A stretch of 64,000 nt of DNA. Source: Bacteroidia bacterium (lineage in GTDB: Bacteria > Bacteroidota > Bacteroidia > Cytophagales > Cyclobacteriaceae). Numbering within the stretch: the first letter of the stretch is position 1; every line of letters starts with the position of its first letter. Shown here one piece after another: positions 8,510 through 17,371 of this stretch. The notes beneath the pieces are model-generated. The model was given only the letters and a program-made list of their open reading frames with translations, did no database searches and had not been told where the DNA came from. Location: NCBI GenBank assembly GCA_030432655.1, contig JAUILA010000017.1, positions 1-64,000 of the forward strand. The letters are read 5' to 3'. Both the position numbers and the translations under genes were made by a program.

Positions 8510-9619
8510 ATGGACCGGTCCCTTTGCTTCCTCGTTCTGTTTTCACTTACCATTGGCCTGGCAGCTGGTCAACAGCGCATTCGTGATGCCGGAATAAACA
8601 CAGGCGTGTTTCCAGCCGGGCAGTGGAATGCGATAACCGATGTCGACGGGGTCATGGTCGGGCACACTACTCTGATCGTGGCCGACAGTATCCGCACCGG
8701 CGTGACAGCCATTCTCCCGCATGGAGGCAATATTTTTACTCATAAAGTCCCGGCCGCCGTTTACGTAGGCAATGGTTTTGGTAAACTGGCAGGAAGTACC
8801 CAGATCCGCGAACTGGGCAATATCGAAACTCCCATTATCCTTACGAATACCCTGAGTGTTCCGACAGGAATGAATGCGCTGATACAATATACACTGGAAA
8901 GAAATGCGGATGTACGTTCAGTAAATGCAGTAGTCGGCGAGACCAATGACGGGTACCTGAATGATATTCGCGGGCAACATGTCAGGGAGATTGATGTTTT
9001 CAGGGCAATTGAGAAAGCCGGAACAGGTCCTGTTGCCGAAGGCAATGTCGGGGCAGGCACCGGTACCATCTGCTTCGGGTACAAGGGGGGTATAGGAACT
9101 TCTTCCAGGGTGCTGCCCATGGACCAGGGTGGTTATAAAGTAGGCGTACTGGTCCAGTCCAACTTTGGGGGCGACTTCATGATTTCCGGGGTGCCGGTTG
9201 GGAGAATATTGCGGGAGAATACGGACGGAAGTGCCGATGGTTCCTGCATGATGGTGATCGCTACCGATGCACCCGTTTCTGAACGTAACCTTGAGCGAAT
9301 GGCAAAACGGGCGATTATGGGACTCGCGCGGACCGGTGGAATTGCCTCCAATGGCAGCGGGGATTATGTCATCGCCTTTAGTACGGCCAACGAAAATCGT
9401 ATTGTGATGAATTCAGGCAGACTTTATTTCCCGAAATACCTGGACAACTCACAAATGACACCCCTTTTCCTCGCAACCATTGAGGCCACCGAGGAAGCTA
9501 TCCTGAACTCCCTGTTTGCTGCCAGTGACATGACCGGACGCGATGGCCATACCATCCGCGCGCTGCCGGTTGACAAGGTGATGAAAATACTCAAAGAGCG
9601 CGGTATAGGTAAGAATTGA
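8510..9619 (+). CDS. P1 family (DmpA-type) aminopeptidase/esterase, exported
   Basis: The 369-residue precursor has a signal peptide (MDRSLCFLVLFSLTIGLAAG); an in-frame extension to 8459 lacks signal-like features and would include the promoter element. The body matches the P1 family of self-processing N-terminal nucleophile hydrolases: AITDVDGVMVGHTT near the start, an NTLSVPTGMNA segment, and the processing site NGSGD with the likely nucleophile Ser283. Family members release L- or D-configured N-terminal residues from peptides, amides and esters. It lies 121 bases upstream of a transporter, amidohydrolase and racemase operon, which suggests it feeds amino acids to them. Confidence 0.9.
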   Translation: MDRSLCFLVLFSLTIGLAAGQQRIRDAGINTGVFPAGQWNAITDVDGVMVGHTTLIVADSIRTGVTAILPHGGNIFTHKVPAAVYVGNGFGKLAGSTQIRELGNIETPIILTNTLSVPTGMNALIQYTLERNADVRSVNAVVGETNDGYLNDIRGQHVREIDVFRAIEKAGTGPVAEGNVGAGTGTICFGYKGGIGTSSRVLPMDQGGYKVGVLVQSNFGGDFMISGVPVGRILRENTDGSADGSCMMVIATDAPVSERNLERMAKRAIMGLARTGGIASNGSGDYVIAFSTANENRIVMNSGRLYFPKYLDNSQMTPLFLATIEATEEAILNSLFAASDMTGRDGHTIRALPVDKVMKILKERGIGKN

Positions 9620-9692
9620 GGCGAAATCACCGGAATTTGGCGTGAAAACCGGAAAAGTCCGCGGGAAAATGGACATTGGCAGGCATGGTCCT

Positions 9693-9700
9693 TAGTTTTG
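9693..9700 (+). promoter_or_regulatory. -7 promoter element of the symporter/racemase operon
   Basis: TAGTTTTG fits TAnnTTTG and lies 40 bases before ATG 9741 in the only sizeable gap upstream of the five-gene operon. The -33 element is not clear (a TTG lies only 14 bases upstream). Confidence 0.35.
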
Positions 9701-9740
9701 CCCCTTCGCAAAGACTATTTTATTCGCAAAAATATAATTA

Positions 9741-11192
9741 ATGCACTGGATAGATGTGGCAATTTTTGCCGTCTACATGGTGGTGATGCTCGGGGTAGGG
9801 TTCTTCTTCCTGAGAAAAAACAAAAGCTCTGATGATTATTATGTGGGCGGGCGCGGAATGGGCCCGGCTCATGTGGGCCTGTCGGTAGTTGCCACTGATG
9901 TTGGAGGCGGATTTTCGATAGGATTAGGTGGACTGGGGTTCACAATGGGCCTCTCAGGCTCCTGGATGCTTTTTACAGGGCTGCTGGGAGCATGGCTTGC
10001 AGCTGTTATCCTGATTCCTGCGGTGAGTGATATTGCCAGGAAAAAGAAGCTGCTTACATTCCCGCAACTTTTTGAACATTTTTATAATAAAAAAGTGGCT
10101 ATTGTCGCGGGGGTGATCTCCGCCATTGGATATATTGGATTCACCAGTTCACAGATACTTGCCGGTGCCAAGCTGGCATCATCGACTTTTATAGAACTTA
10201 ATCAGCAAACCGCGCTGATTATCATGGGCGTCATCGCAATTGTGTATACAGTAATGGGAGGAATTAAAGCGGTGATCTATACGGATACCATTCAATGGAT
10301 AATCCTTATGGGCGGATTGATATTCATCGGCATTCCGATGGGCTACCAGGCGGTCGGGGGCTATGAGGCCATCGCCGAGACAGTTCGTCCGCAGATGCTT
10401 TCCTTGACCAATGTATCCTGGTCCACGCTTGTCAACTGGGGAATTACGATCATCCCGATATGGTTCGTTGGGATGACATTGTATCAGCGCATCTATGCAT
10501 GTAAAGACGAAAAGGTAGCTAAAAAAGCGTGGTTTATCGCCGGAATCTTTGAATGGCCCATAATGGCCTTCATGGGTGTGCTGCTGGGTTTGTTTGCCCG
10601 TGTTGCCGCCGACCAGGGTATGTTTGCTTCGCTTGGATTTGCCGATCCGGCGGCTATGGATGCGGAAATCGGACTTCCGCTTCTGCTGAGGTCCATTCTC
10701 CCGGTCGGACTAATGGGATTAATGATGTCTGCCTATTTCTCGGCCATCATGAGTACCGCTGACAGTTGCCTGATGGCTGCAAGTGGAAATCTTCAGACAG
10801 ATGTTTTCGGAAAATTTTTCCACGTTGGTAAATCAGAAGGAAGCATTCTGCGAACCAGCCAATGGATTACACTAATTGTCGGGATTCTCGCCCTGATTCT
10901 TGCCGGATTTATGCAGAACGTCCTTAGCCTGATGCTTTATAGTTACGCATTTATGGTTTCAGGACTTTTCATTCCGGTACTTGGTGCCATATTTCTGAAA
11001 AAGCCCAGTTCGCTCGCGGCATTTATCGCAATGATAGGTGGCGGAGGACTGACCCTGATCCTGATTCTACTGAATCTTGAGTTGCCATTCGGACTTGACG
11101 CAAATATTTTCGGGATTACGCTGGCCACATTTCTCTTTGTGTCCGTTAACTATATAAGGGCACAAGTAAAACTTCAGACAAAGACAGCATAA
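9741..11192 (+). CDS. Sodium:solute symporter (SSS/SLC5 family)
   Basis: The 483-residue protein has about 13 hydrophobic helices. The family core is seen in YYVGGRGMG, GFTSSQILAGAKL and the region MMSAYFSAIMSTADSCL, where Ser residues line the sodium site. It imports an organic solute with Na+. The downstream amidohydrolase and racemases and the upstream aminopeptidase suggest amino acids, N-acyl amino acids or small peptides as cargo, but the sequence does not show specificity. It starts the operon running to 15032. Confidence 0.9.
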   Translation: MHWIDVAIFAVYMVVMLGVGFFFLRKNKSSDDYYVGGRGMGPAHVGLSVVATDVGGGFSIGLGGLGFTMGLSGSWMLFTGLLGAWLAAVILIPAVSDIARKKKLLTFPQLFEHFYNKKVAIVAGVISAIGYIGFTSSQILAGAKLASSTFIELNQQTALIIMGVIAIVYTVMGGIKAVIYTDTIQWIILMGGLIFIGIPMGYQAVGGYEAIAETVRPQMLSLTNVSWSTLVNWGITIIPIWFVGMTLYQRIYACKDEKVAKKAWFIAGIFEWPIMAFMGVLLGLFARVAADQGMFASLGFADPAAMDAEIGLPLLLRSILPVGLMGLMMSAYFSAIMSTADSCLMAASGNLQTDVFGKFFHVGKSEGSILRTSQWITLIVGILALILAGFMQNVLSLMLYSYAFMVSGLFIPVLGAIFLKKPSSLAAFIAMIGGGGLTLILILLNLELPFGLDANIFGITLATFLFVSVNYIRAQVKLQTKTA

Positions 11193-11195
11193 ATT

Positions 11196-11657
11196 ATGAA
11201 TACTGATACTGCTACTATGATAACTTATAATTCGATTTCACCCGCCGATACCGTTGGCCTGATCCAACGGGAAGCCATCGCCAAGTTCCTTCACAACCAC
11301 CTCGATCAATACGGGGACAAGAAAAAGGACATTCTTAAAGCTATTGATTACTCCCTTGATCGCGGGGTGAGGCCAGGTGGCTATATCATTGTGGCAAAGG
11401 ACGGCGGCAAAATTATCGGGGCAGTAGTCGTCAACAAAACAGGAATGAGCGGGTATATACCTGAAAATATCCTGGTCTATATTGCCATTCACTCAGAATA
11501 CCGCGGTAAGGGCCTGGGTAAGGAGCTTATGAAACATGCCATTGACCGGGCCGAAGGTGGTATTGCTCTTCATGTGGAACCCGATAATCCTGCAAAAATT
11601 CTCTACGAGAAACTTGGCTTTACGAATAAGTATCTCGAAATGCGCCTGACCAAATAG
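11196..11657 (+). CDS. GNAT family N-acetyltransferase
   Basis: The 153-residue protein is a single GNAT domain with the acetyl-CoA binding loop YRGKGLGKELM near residue 105 and the C-terminal pattern ALHVEPDNPAKILYEKLGF. It begins 3 bases after the symporter gene and ends 3 bases before the amidohydrolase gene. It probably acetylates an amine handled by the pathway, perhaps a free amino acid, which the M20 enzyme next door could deacylate. A start at the second Met (about residue 8) is possible. Confidence 0.87.
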   Translation: MNTDTATMITYNSISPADTVGLIQREAIAKFLHNHLDQYGDKKKDILKAIDYSLDRGVRPGGYIIVAKDGGKIIGAVVVNKTGMSGYIPENILVYIAIHSEYRGKGLGKELMKHAIDRAEGGIALHVEPDNPAKILYEKLGFTNKYLEMRLTK

Positions 11658-11660
11658 TAG

Positions 11661-12824
11661 ATGCTTTCAGAAAAAGAGCTGGCTGTTCTGCGGTCTGTCC
11701 GCCGAGAGTTACATCAGCACCCGGAATTATCCGGACAGGAGAGGCAAACTTCCGGGCGCATCATTGAACACCTGTTAAAGGTGAAGCCTGATGAGCTTCA
11801 CACCAATATTGGCGGGTACGGAGTGCTGGCAAAGTTCGCCGGAAAATCAACCGGCCCTGTTATACTTGTTCGGGTGGATATGGATGCCTTGCCGATTCAG
11901 GAGGTGAATCAGCTTGCTTATAAGTCAGAGCGGGAGAATACAGCACACCTTTGCGGTCATGACGGTCATACGACCATAGGCCTGGGCCTTGCTCAGGTTA
12001 TGGCCAAAGAAAAACCTCAGGGTGATGTGTTTATTCTTTTTCAGCCTGCAGAGGAAACCGGTGAGGGTGCGCACCGGGTAATGGAAGATCCGGTATTCAA
12101 GCAGTATTCATTTGATAAAATAATTGCCTTACACAACCTGCCAGGCTTCCCGCTGCATCAGGTGGTGGTCCGGGACGGACCGTTTGCCAGTGCCTCGGTT
12201 GGATTACTCATTCAGCTGAAAGGATGGACTTCTCATGCAGCTGAACCTGAAATGGGATTGAACCCCGTGGATGCATTTGCCCGGATCATTCAATTTCTGG
12301 AGCCCTACAGAGCAGTTTCTCCCGGACATCCCCTCCAGCTGGCCACCATTGTCCAGCTTTCTGTAGGAGAATTGGCCTTCGGCACGAATGCCGGGAAAGG
12401 GGTGCTTGGTCTGACATTAAGGGCGGAAACAGATAAGTTACTGGATGAATTGAAAGAGAAAATACTATTTGAAGCAGACAGGCTCGCTGGAGAATACGGA
12501 CTTTCGCTTACCACTCAGGAACGTGAATATTTTGCGGCTACGATCAATGAGAACGGGTTTACATACGATGTCAGGAATTGTGCAGAACAATCGGGACTAA
12601 CCGTGAAGGAAACTGAAAAGGCTTTTCGATGGAGCGAGGATGTAGGACGTCTAACAAGTGAGTACGGTGGGGGGATGTTCGGACTTGGTGCCGGAGTGGA
12701 CCAGCCTCCGCTTCATAATCCTGCCTATGATTTTCCGGATGACCTGATTATCAGCGGGGTCAGGATCTTTTACGATTACATAAAATTACAAAATACCAGG
12801 TATGCAGCGAACCTCACACATTGA
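11661..12824 (+). CDS. M20 family amidohydrolase (N-acyl-amino-acid deacylase type)
   Basis: This 387-residue cytosolic enzyme has all hallmark blocks of the family: RRELHQHPELS near the N-terminus, RVDMDALP, HLCGHDGHT (metal ligands) and QPAEE (catalytic Glu). A lid domain follows in the middle third (GWTSHAAEPEMG). Relatives hydrolyse N-acetyl, benzoyl or indole-acetyl amino acids. It is translationally coupled to the alanine racemase gene, which starts 23 bases before its stop. It likely frees an amino acid that is then racemised. Confidence 0.9.
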   Translation: MLSEKELAVLRSVRRELHQHPELSGQERQTSGRIIEHLLKVKPDELHTNIGGYGVLAKFAGKSTGPVILVRVDMDALPIQEVNQLAYKSERENTAHLCGHDGHTTIGLGLAQVMAKEKPQGDVFILFQPAEETGEGAHRVMEDPVFKQYSFDKIIALHNLPGFPLHQVVVRDGPFASASVGLLIQLKGWTSHAAEPEMGLNPVDAFARIIQFLEPYRAVSPGHPLQLATIVQLSVGELAFGTNAGKGVLGLTLRAETDKLLDELKEKILFEADRLAGEYGLSLTTQEREYFAATINENGFTYDVRNCAEQSGLTVKETEKAFRWSEDVGRLTSEYGGGMFGLGAGVDQPPLHNPAYDFPDDLIISGVRIFYDYIKLQNTRYAANLTH

Positions 12825-13953
12825 GCTAAGCCGGTCGTCATACCGCACGAATCTGGAATTTTTGCGGGAAGAGCTCGGGGATGTAATTATATCTTCTGTC
12901 ATAAAGGGAAATGCGTATGGTCACGGAATCAGACCATTTGTTGAACTGGCGGAAGAGCACGGAATTGATCATTTTTCGGTGTTCAGTGCCGATGAAGCAA
13001 GGGAAGTGAAAAACGTCACACGCCATGATTCGGAAGTAATGATCATGGGATATATTTCTGATGAGGATATTGAGTGGGTCATTACCAACGATATCAGTTT
13101 TTTCCTGTTTGATATTCATCGACTCCACAAGGCCCTGGAGGTGGCAGCGAAGTCTGGCAAACCGGCCAGGATCCATATTGAACTTGAGACAGGTTTCAAC
13201 CGCACAGGTTTTACCAAGGATGAACTGACAGAGTTAATACGTTGCATTAAAGAAAATGATGGTCTGCTTAAAGTTGAGGGTGTATGTACCCACTATGCGG
13301 GAGCAGAAAGTATTGCAAATCATGTCAGGGTACGTAAGCAAAAGGAACTATTCGAGGAAAGATGTACCTGGCTTAAGCGTGAAGGGATTGATATAGGCCT
13401 TCGCCATACAGCCTGCTCTGCAGCCGCACTCAGCTACCCTGACACGCGAATGGATATGGTGCGGATTGGAATTCTTCAATACGGTTTCTGGCCATCAAGG
13501 GAGACCCTCATTCGCTTTCTGACCCGTAAGGGAATAGAGCGGTGCGATCCGCTTAAACGCATTATCTGCTGGAAGAGCGAGGTGATGAGTGTTAAAAAGA
13601 TTACCCGTGGGGAATTTGTCGGTTATGGTACGAGTTACCTCGCCGAACAGGACACCTATGTAGCAACAGTTCCGGTAGGATACGCCCATGGATATTCCCG
13701 TGTTTTGAGTAATCAGGGAAGAGTACTTATCCGGGATCACCGTCTGGGTGTGATCGGAATGGTCAATATGAATATGATGATGATCGATATCAGCGAAAAT
13801 CCGGGAATAAAAGAGGGAGAAGAAGTAATCCTTATTGGCACAGACGGGGAGAGGGAAGTATCTGTGGCCTCATTCGGAGAATTGAGTAATCAGCTTAATT
13901 ACGAATTACTGGTCCGGATACCCCATAATATACCCAGATATATCGTAGATTAA
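12802..13953 (+). CDS. alr: Alanine racemase family protein, stand-alone
   Basis: The 383-residue fold-type III PLP enzyme carries the PLP lysine in VIKGNAYGHG (about residue 35). The C-terminal beta domain has GYGTSYLAEQD (catalytic Tyr region) followed by VPVGYAHGYSR. Many Bacteroidota encode Alr fused behind MurF; this copy stands alone in an operon with an amidohydrolase and a second racemase, so it may be a dedicated catabolic or D-amino-acid enzyme. The start overlaps the upstream gene by 23 bases. Confidence 0.88.
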   Translation: MQRTSHIELSRSSYRTNLEFLREELGDVIISSVIKGNAYGHGIRPFVELAEEHGIDHFSVFSADEAREVKNVTRHDSEVMIMGYISDEDIEWVITNDISFFLFDIHRLHKALEVAAKSGKPARIHIELETGFNRTGFTKDELTELIRCIKENDGLLKVEGVCTHYAGAESIANHVRVRKQKELFEERCTWLKREGIDIGLRHTACSAAALSYPDTRMDMVRIGILQYGFWPSRETLIRFLTRKGIERCDPLKRIICWKSEVMSVKKITRGEFVGYGTSYLAEQDTYVATVPVGYAHGYSRVLSNQGRVLIRDHRLGVIGMVNMNMMMIDISENPGIKEGEEVILIGTDGEREVSVASFGELSNQLNYELLVRIPHNIPRYIVD

Positions 13954-13961
13954 ATAAGACT

Positions 13962-15032
13962 ATGGCATTTATAGAACTATACAGGGATAAGCTAAAGCAT
14001 AATTTTGATTTTTTACAGGAACTCTTTAATGATAATAATATTGAATGGGGAATTGTAACTAAACTGTTGTGCGGCCACCGCGGGTACATCCAGGAGGTTA
14101 TTAATCTTGGGATCAGGGAAATTCATGATTCGAGGATCAGTAACCTTAAGGTGGTGAAGTCCCTGGATCCCAATGTTCAGACTGTTTACATCAAACCGCC
14201 GGCCAAACGGAGTATCTCCAAGCTGATCAAATACGCGGATGTGAGTTTCAATACTGAATATGCCACCATCAAACTCTTGTCGGATGAGGCAGTACGACAA
14301 AAGAAAATGCACAAGGTCATCATCATGATTGAAATGGGGGATCTTCGTGAAGGTGTTGTAGGGGAGAATGTGCTTGAATTTTACGGGAAGGTGTTTGAGT
14401 TGCCAAATATCCAGATTGTCGGACTTGGCACCAACCTTAATTGCCTTCACGGGGTAATGCCAAGCCAGGACAAGCTCATCCAGCTGAGTCTTTACAAACA
14501 GCTACTTGAAGCAAGGTTTAACCGCCGGATTCCATGGGTATCAGGAGGTACTTCTGTAACGATACCTTTGCTGCTTAAAAATCTGAGACCGTCCGGGATC
14601 AATCATTTCCGGGTAGGGGAGATCCTATATTTCGGACTGAATCTATTTACGATGAAAACGGTGGAGGGGATGCATGACGACATATTTAAATTGCATACCG
14701 AAATCATCGAACTGTACGAAAAGCCAAAAGTGCCGATTGGTGAACTTGCTGAAAATCCTTCCGGTGAAATAGCGGAAATCAATGAAGAGGATTATGGTAA
14801 AAAGTCTTTCCGGGCAATAATTGATATCGGATTGCTGGATATTGCACCTGAATACCTGATACCGGATGATGAAGGCCTGGAGGTAACCGGGGCAAGCAGC
14901 GATATGCTGGTCGTCGAACTGGGATCTACAAACAGAAATTATAAGGTAGGTGACCTTATATCCTTTAAATTACGCTACATGGGCGCGCTGAGGCTGCTAA
15001 ATTCTTCCTATATCGACAAAAAGATCGTCTAG
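13962..15032 (+). CDS. Ornithine-racemase-like PLP protein (alanine racemase N-terminal fold)
   Basis: The 356-residue protein has the likely PLP lysine in VTKLLCGH (about residue 30). The order of segments (EIHDSRISNL, ADVSFNTE, KVIIMIEMGDLREG, VSGGTSVTI, FRVGE, LEVTGASSDMLVVE, YKVGDLISFKLRYMGALR) follows what I remember of clostridial ornithine racemase (Orr) over its full length. It differs from the Alr encoded 8 bases upstream, so it is not a simple duplication. It probably racemises a basic or other amino acid. Its 3' end overlaps the convergent channel gene by 4 bases. Confidence 0.78.
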   Translation: MAFIELYRDKLKHNFDFLQELFNDNNIEWGIVTKLLCGHRGYIQEVINLGIREIHDSRISNLKVVKSLDPNVQTVYIKPPAKRSISKLIKYADVSFNTEYATIKLLSDEAVRQKKMHKVIIMIEMGDLREGVVGENVLEFYGKVFELPNIQIVGLGTNLNCLHGVMPSQDKLIQLSLYKQLLEARFNRRIPWVSGGTSVTIPLLLKNLRPSGINHFRVGEILYFGLNLFTMKTVEGMHDDIFKLHTEIIELYEKPKVPIGELAENPSGEIAEINEEDYGKKSFRAIIDIGLLDIAPEYLIPDDEGLEVTGASSDMLVVELGSTNRNYKVGDLISFKLRYMGALRLLNSSYIDKKIV

Positions 15033-15883
15033 TCTGTTTCTTCGTCTTCTTTTTTGGGTTCACTTAACCAGATGGTACTGTACTTGACAAGGGACACAAA
15101 TACAACCCCCCCGATGATATTACCCAGGGTGGTCCACCACTGAAACCTAAGGTATTCGGAAAGTGAGATTTCTTCGCTAAGCACTCCCGCAAAAACTTCA
15201 ATGGAACCCACTATCGAGTGATGTAATCCACCTAGTCCGATCAGTGATGTGACCAGGATAACTATAACTATCCGGCTGATCGTTTCCTGGGAGGAGGTAA
15301 CAAGCCAGGAGAGCTGACCCATCAGCCAGCCGGCTACGATACTGCTTCCCAGGATGATCATGCTGGAGTGGTCGGTCATTTTCTTTGCCAATGCGGCAAA
15401 AGCCTCTTCGGAAATGATCTCCATTCCCGGGCCCAGTTTTGTCAGGATAACGGCCATGACGTATCCACCGACAATGTTCCCGAAAAAGATGAGCCCCCAT
15501 AATTTCAATAAACTTCTGAAATTGGTAGAGCCGTTAAGTACAGGGATAACAGCCAGGGTAGTATGCTCAGTAAAAAGCTCACTTCTTCCGATGATGACGA
15601 AAATGAATCCAATCGGATAGGAAATGGCCAACAGCATATGCATGGCTGAATCACTTATCTCCCCTGCATACATCGTGTAGATAATACCGCTTAAGAATAA
15701 CGTAAATCCGACCTCCAGTCCGGCAGCCATGGCAGAAATGAATAATCCGGCAGGTGAACGTCGGTGTTCAGCCATGCCCTGCCGAACCTGCTCCTGGAAG
15801 ATTGCTGCGGCAGATTTTGGCACATTGCTCACATCTTCCACTTTCTGTACTGGGCGTTTAAAAAACGATCGGATCTTATTCAT
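15029..15883 (-). CDS. Formate/nitrite transporter (FNT) family channel
   Basis: The 284-residue protein has a cytoplasmic N-terminal segment of about 45 residues followed by six membrane helices. Family features include the pore loops around FTEHTTLAVIPVLNG and HHSIVGSIEVFAG, where a conserved His lines the constriction. FNT proteins conduct formate, nitrite or hydrosulfide. It is divergent from the Dps gene (102 bases between starts) and overlaps the convergent racemase gene by 4 bases. The transported anion is not determined. Confidence 0.9.
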   Translation of the reverse strand: MNKIRSFFKRPVQKVEDVSNVPKSAAAIFQEQVRQGMAEHRRSPAGLFISAMAAGLEVGFTLFLSGIIYTMYAGEISDSAMHMLLAISYPIGFIFVIIGRSELFTEHTTLAVIPVLNGSTNFRSLLKLWGLIFFGNIVGGYVMAVILTKLGPGMEIISEEAFAALAKKMTDHSSMIILGSSIVAGWLMGQLSWLVTSSQETISRIVIVILVTSLIGLGGLHHSIVGSIEVFAGVLSEEISLSEYLRFQWWTTLGNIIGGVVFVSLVKYSTIWLSEPKKEDEETD

Positions 15884-15985
15884 CGAAGGTCAGGGAATTA
15901 TGCAAATAGTTAACTTATCAATAACTATTATAGGATAAATCTTGTTATTAAATAAAGGAAATATACAACAAGAGACAACAATATT

Positions 15986-16531
15986 ATGAGTACCGAAACA
16001 TTATCAAGAGAAAACGGATCAACAATAAAGAAAAAAAGAAAATGGGCGTTCAAGAAGCTTGGTTATAACAAAGAAGAAACCAAATCGATTGTGGATGCAC
16101 TCAATGCGCTTCTGGCAAACTACCATGTGCACTATCAGAAACTCCGTAATTTTCACTGGAATGTGAAGGGAGGAGATTTTTTTGATATTCATGAACAGTT
16201 TGAGGAACGGTACGACCGGGCAAAACTGAATATCGATGATATTGCGGAACGAATCCGTGTTTTCGGATACCGCCCTATGAGTACTATGGCGGAATATCTC
16301 GAACACAGTGAGATCAAAGAAACACCAACGGACAACGATTTTAATGGTATGCAAATGGTTAAGGAGATTTTGAATGATTTCGAAATTCTTCTATCTTACA
16401 TGGTCGATGCGGCCGATGCTGCTATTGAAGTCGGAGATATAGCCACCGAGGATATGATCAAAGATTTTGTCATGGATCTCGAGAAGAAACACTGGATGTT
16501 TACTGCATTTTCCAGTGAAGAAAACGACTAA
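15986..16531 (+). CDS. dps: Dps-family ferritin-like DNA-protection protein
   Basis: The 181-residue protein is a four-helix bundle with the Dps ferroxidase residues: HYQKLRNFHWNVKG (His pair on helix A), then DIHEQFEERYDRAKLNIDDIAERI (Asp/Glu on helix B). A basic N-terminal tail of about 30 residues (KKKRKWAFKKLG) could bind DNA. Family proteins oxidise Fe2+ with peroxide and coat DNA in starvation. A strong terminator follows immediately, so it is probably monocistronic, ahead of a stress-protein gene. Confidence 0.92.
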   Translation: MSTETLSRENGSTIKKKRKWAFKKLGYNKEETKSIVDALNALLANYHVHYQKLRNFHWNVKGGDFFDIHEQFEERYDRAKLNIDDIAERIRVFGYRPMSTMAEYLEHSEIKETPTDNDFNGMQMVKEILNDFEILLSYMVDAADAAIEVGDIATEDMIKDFVMDLEKKHWMFTAFSSEEND

Positions 16532-16554
16532 TAATAGTCAGAAATAACAAACCG

Positions 16555-16583
16555 AAGGGATATCGACAGATATCCCTTTTTTT
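16555..16583 (+). terminator. Rho-independent terminator after dps
   Basis: A perfect 10-bp stem (16555-16564 with 16569-16578) with a GACA loop is followed by a run of T. It ends only about 6 bases before the next start codon at 16589, so any read-through into the stress-protein gene must pass it. Confidence 0.88.
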
Positions 16584-16588
16584 GCTCC

Positions 16589-17371
16589 ATGGAGATCAAA
16601 AAAATACTCCTAGTCACTAAGTTTAAAGGGACTTCAGAACGTGCCCTGCAACGCGCTCTTTCTTTTGCGAAAGAACAGAAGGCTCATCTGGATATCCTGA
16701 ATGTTATTGATCTGCCTGATCAGAGTATTGATTCCGTAGATGAAAAGGTGGAAGCGCTTGATCATTCCCTGTCTGAACTGATCAGCCACGAGAAAACAAT
16801 GAGAAAGATCATTGAAAAGACAGGGAAGCACAAATGGACTCCGGAGGCCCATATTACTATGGAAAACCCGAATAACACGAAGGAAAGGCTCCTTTCCCTT
16901 GGGAATAAGGATTTCCTGGTTATTGGTTTGGGAGACTGGTCAGACCAACTGGATCTCAGTCCGTATGTGGAATCTGACGCTAACCTGAAACCACCGGCCT
17001 GTCCGCTTTGGCTGGTGCCTCACCAGGCACGTAAAAACCTTCGTAAGCAGATGATCATCGTCGGAGATAAACTTCCGAATGCCGATCAATACGATAATGT
17101 TGGAAAAGCCTGTGAACTGGCACTTAAAAAGGAAATGAGCCTCGATGTAATGACGACGTCCCTCTCTGTTCAGAAAAAATGGAGTGACTGGCTTGATAAA
17201 CTGGGCATTCAGGGGTATTCTCTCGCTAATTTTAAAAATATGAGTGAGCTGACGGCTGAGGTGGAAAAGCGAAATCCGGGGCTTCTCCTGATTACTATTC
17301 AGTCAGGACTTACCGGTCAGACCATCCAAAAGATGGAATCAATCGGGCGCGCCGATATTATTGTCGTTTAA
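16589..17371 (+). CDS. Universal stress protein family, two-domain
   Basis: The 260-residue protein contains two UspA-like halves (about 1-145 and 150-260), each starting with a hydrophobic beta strand (KKILLVTKF, KQMIIVGD). The usual ATP-binding glycine loop G-2X-G-9X-GS is not evident in either half, so it is probably a non-nucleotide-binding Usp. The gene lies directly behind the dps terminator, so either a fraction of dps transcripts continue or an internal promoter exists. Its last 33 bases overlap the convergent peptidase gene. Confidence 0.75.
   Translation: MEIKKILLVTKFKGTSERALQRALSFAKEQKAHLDILNVIDLPDQSIDSVDEKVEALDHSLSELISHEKTMRKIIEKTGKHKWTPEAHITMENPNNTKERLLSLGNKDFLVIGLGDWSDQLDLSPYVESDANLKPPACPLWLVPHQARKNLRKQMIIVGDKLPNADQYDNVGKACELALKKEMSLDVMTTSLSVQKKWSDWLDKLGIQGYSLANFKNMSELTAEVEKRNPGLLLITIQSGLTGQTIQKMESIGRADIIVV

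Noticed and set aside
12802-15032. Tandem duplication of alanine racemase
   Set aside because: The second protein follows the ornithine-racemase pattern and shares little with the first beyond the fold.
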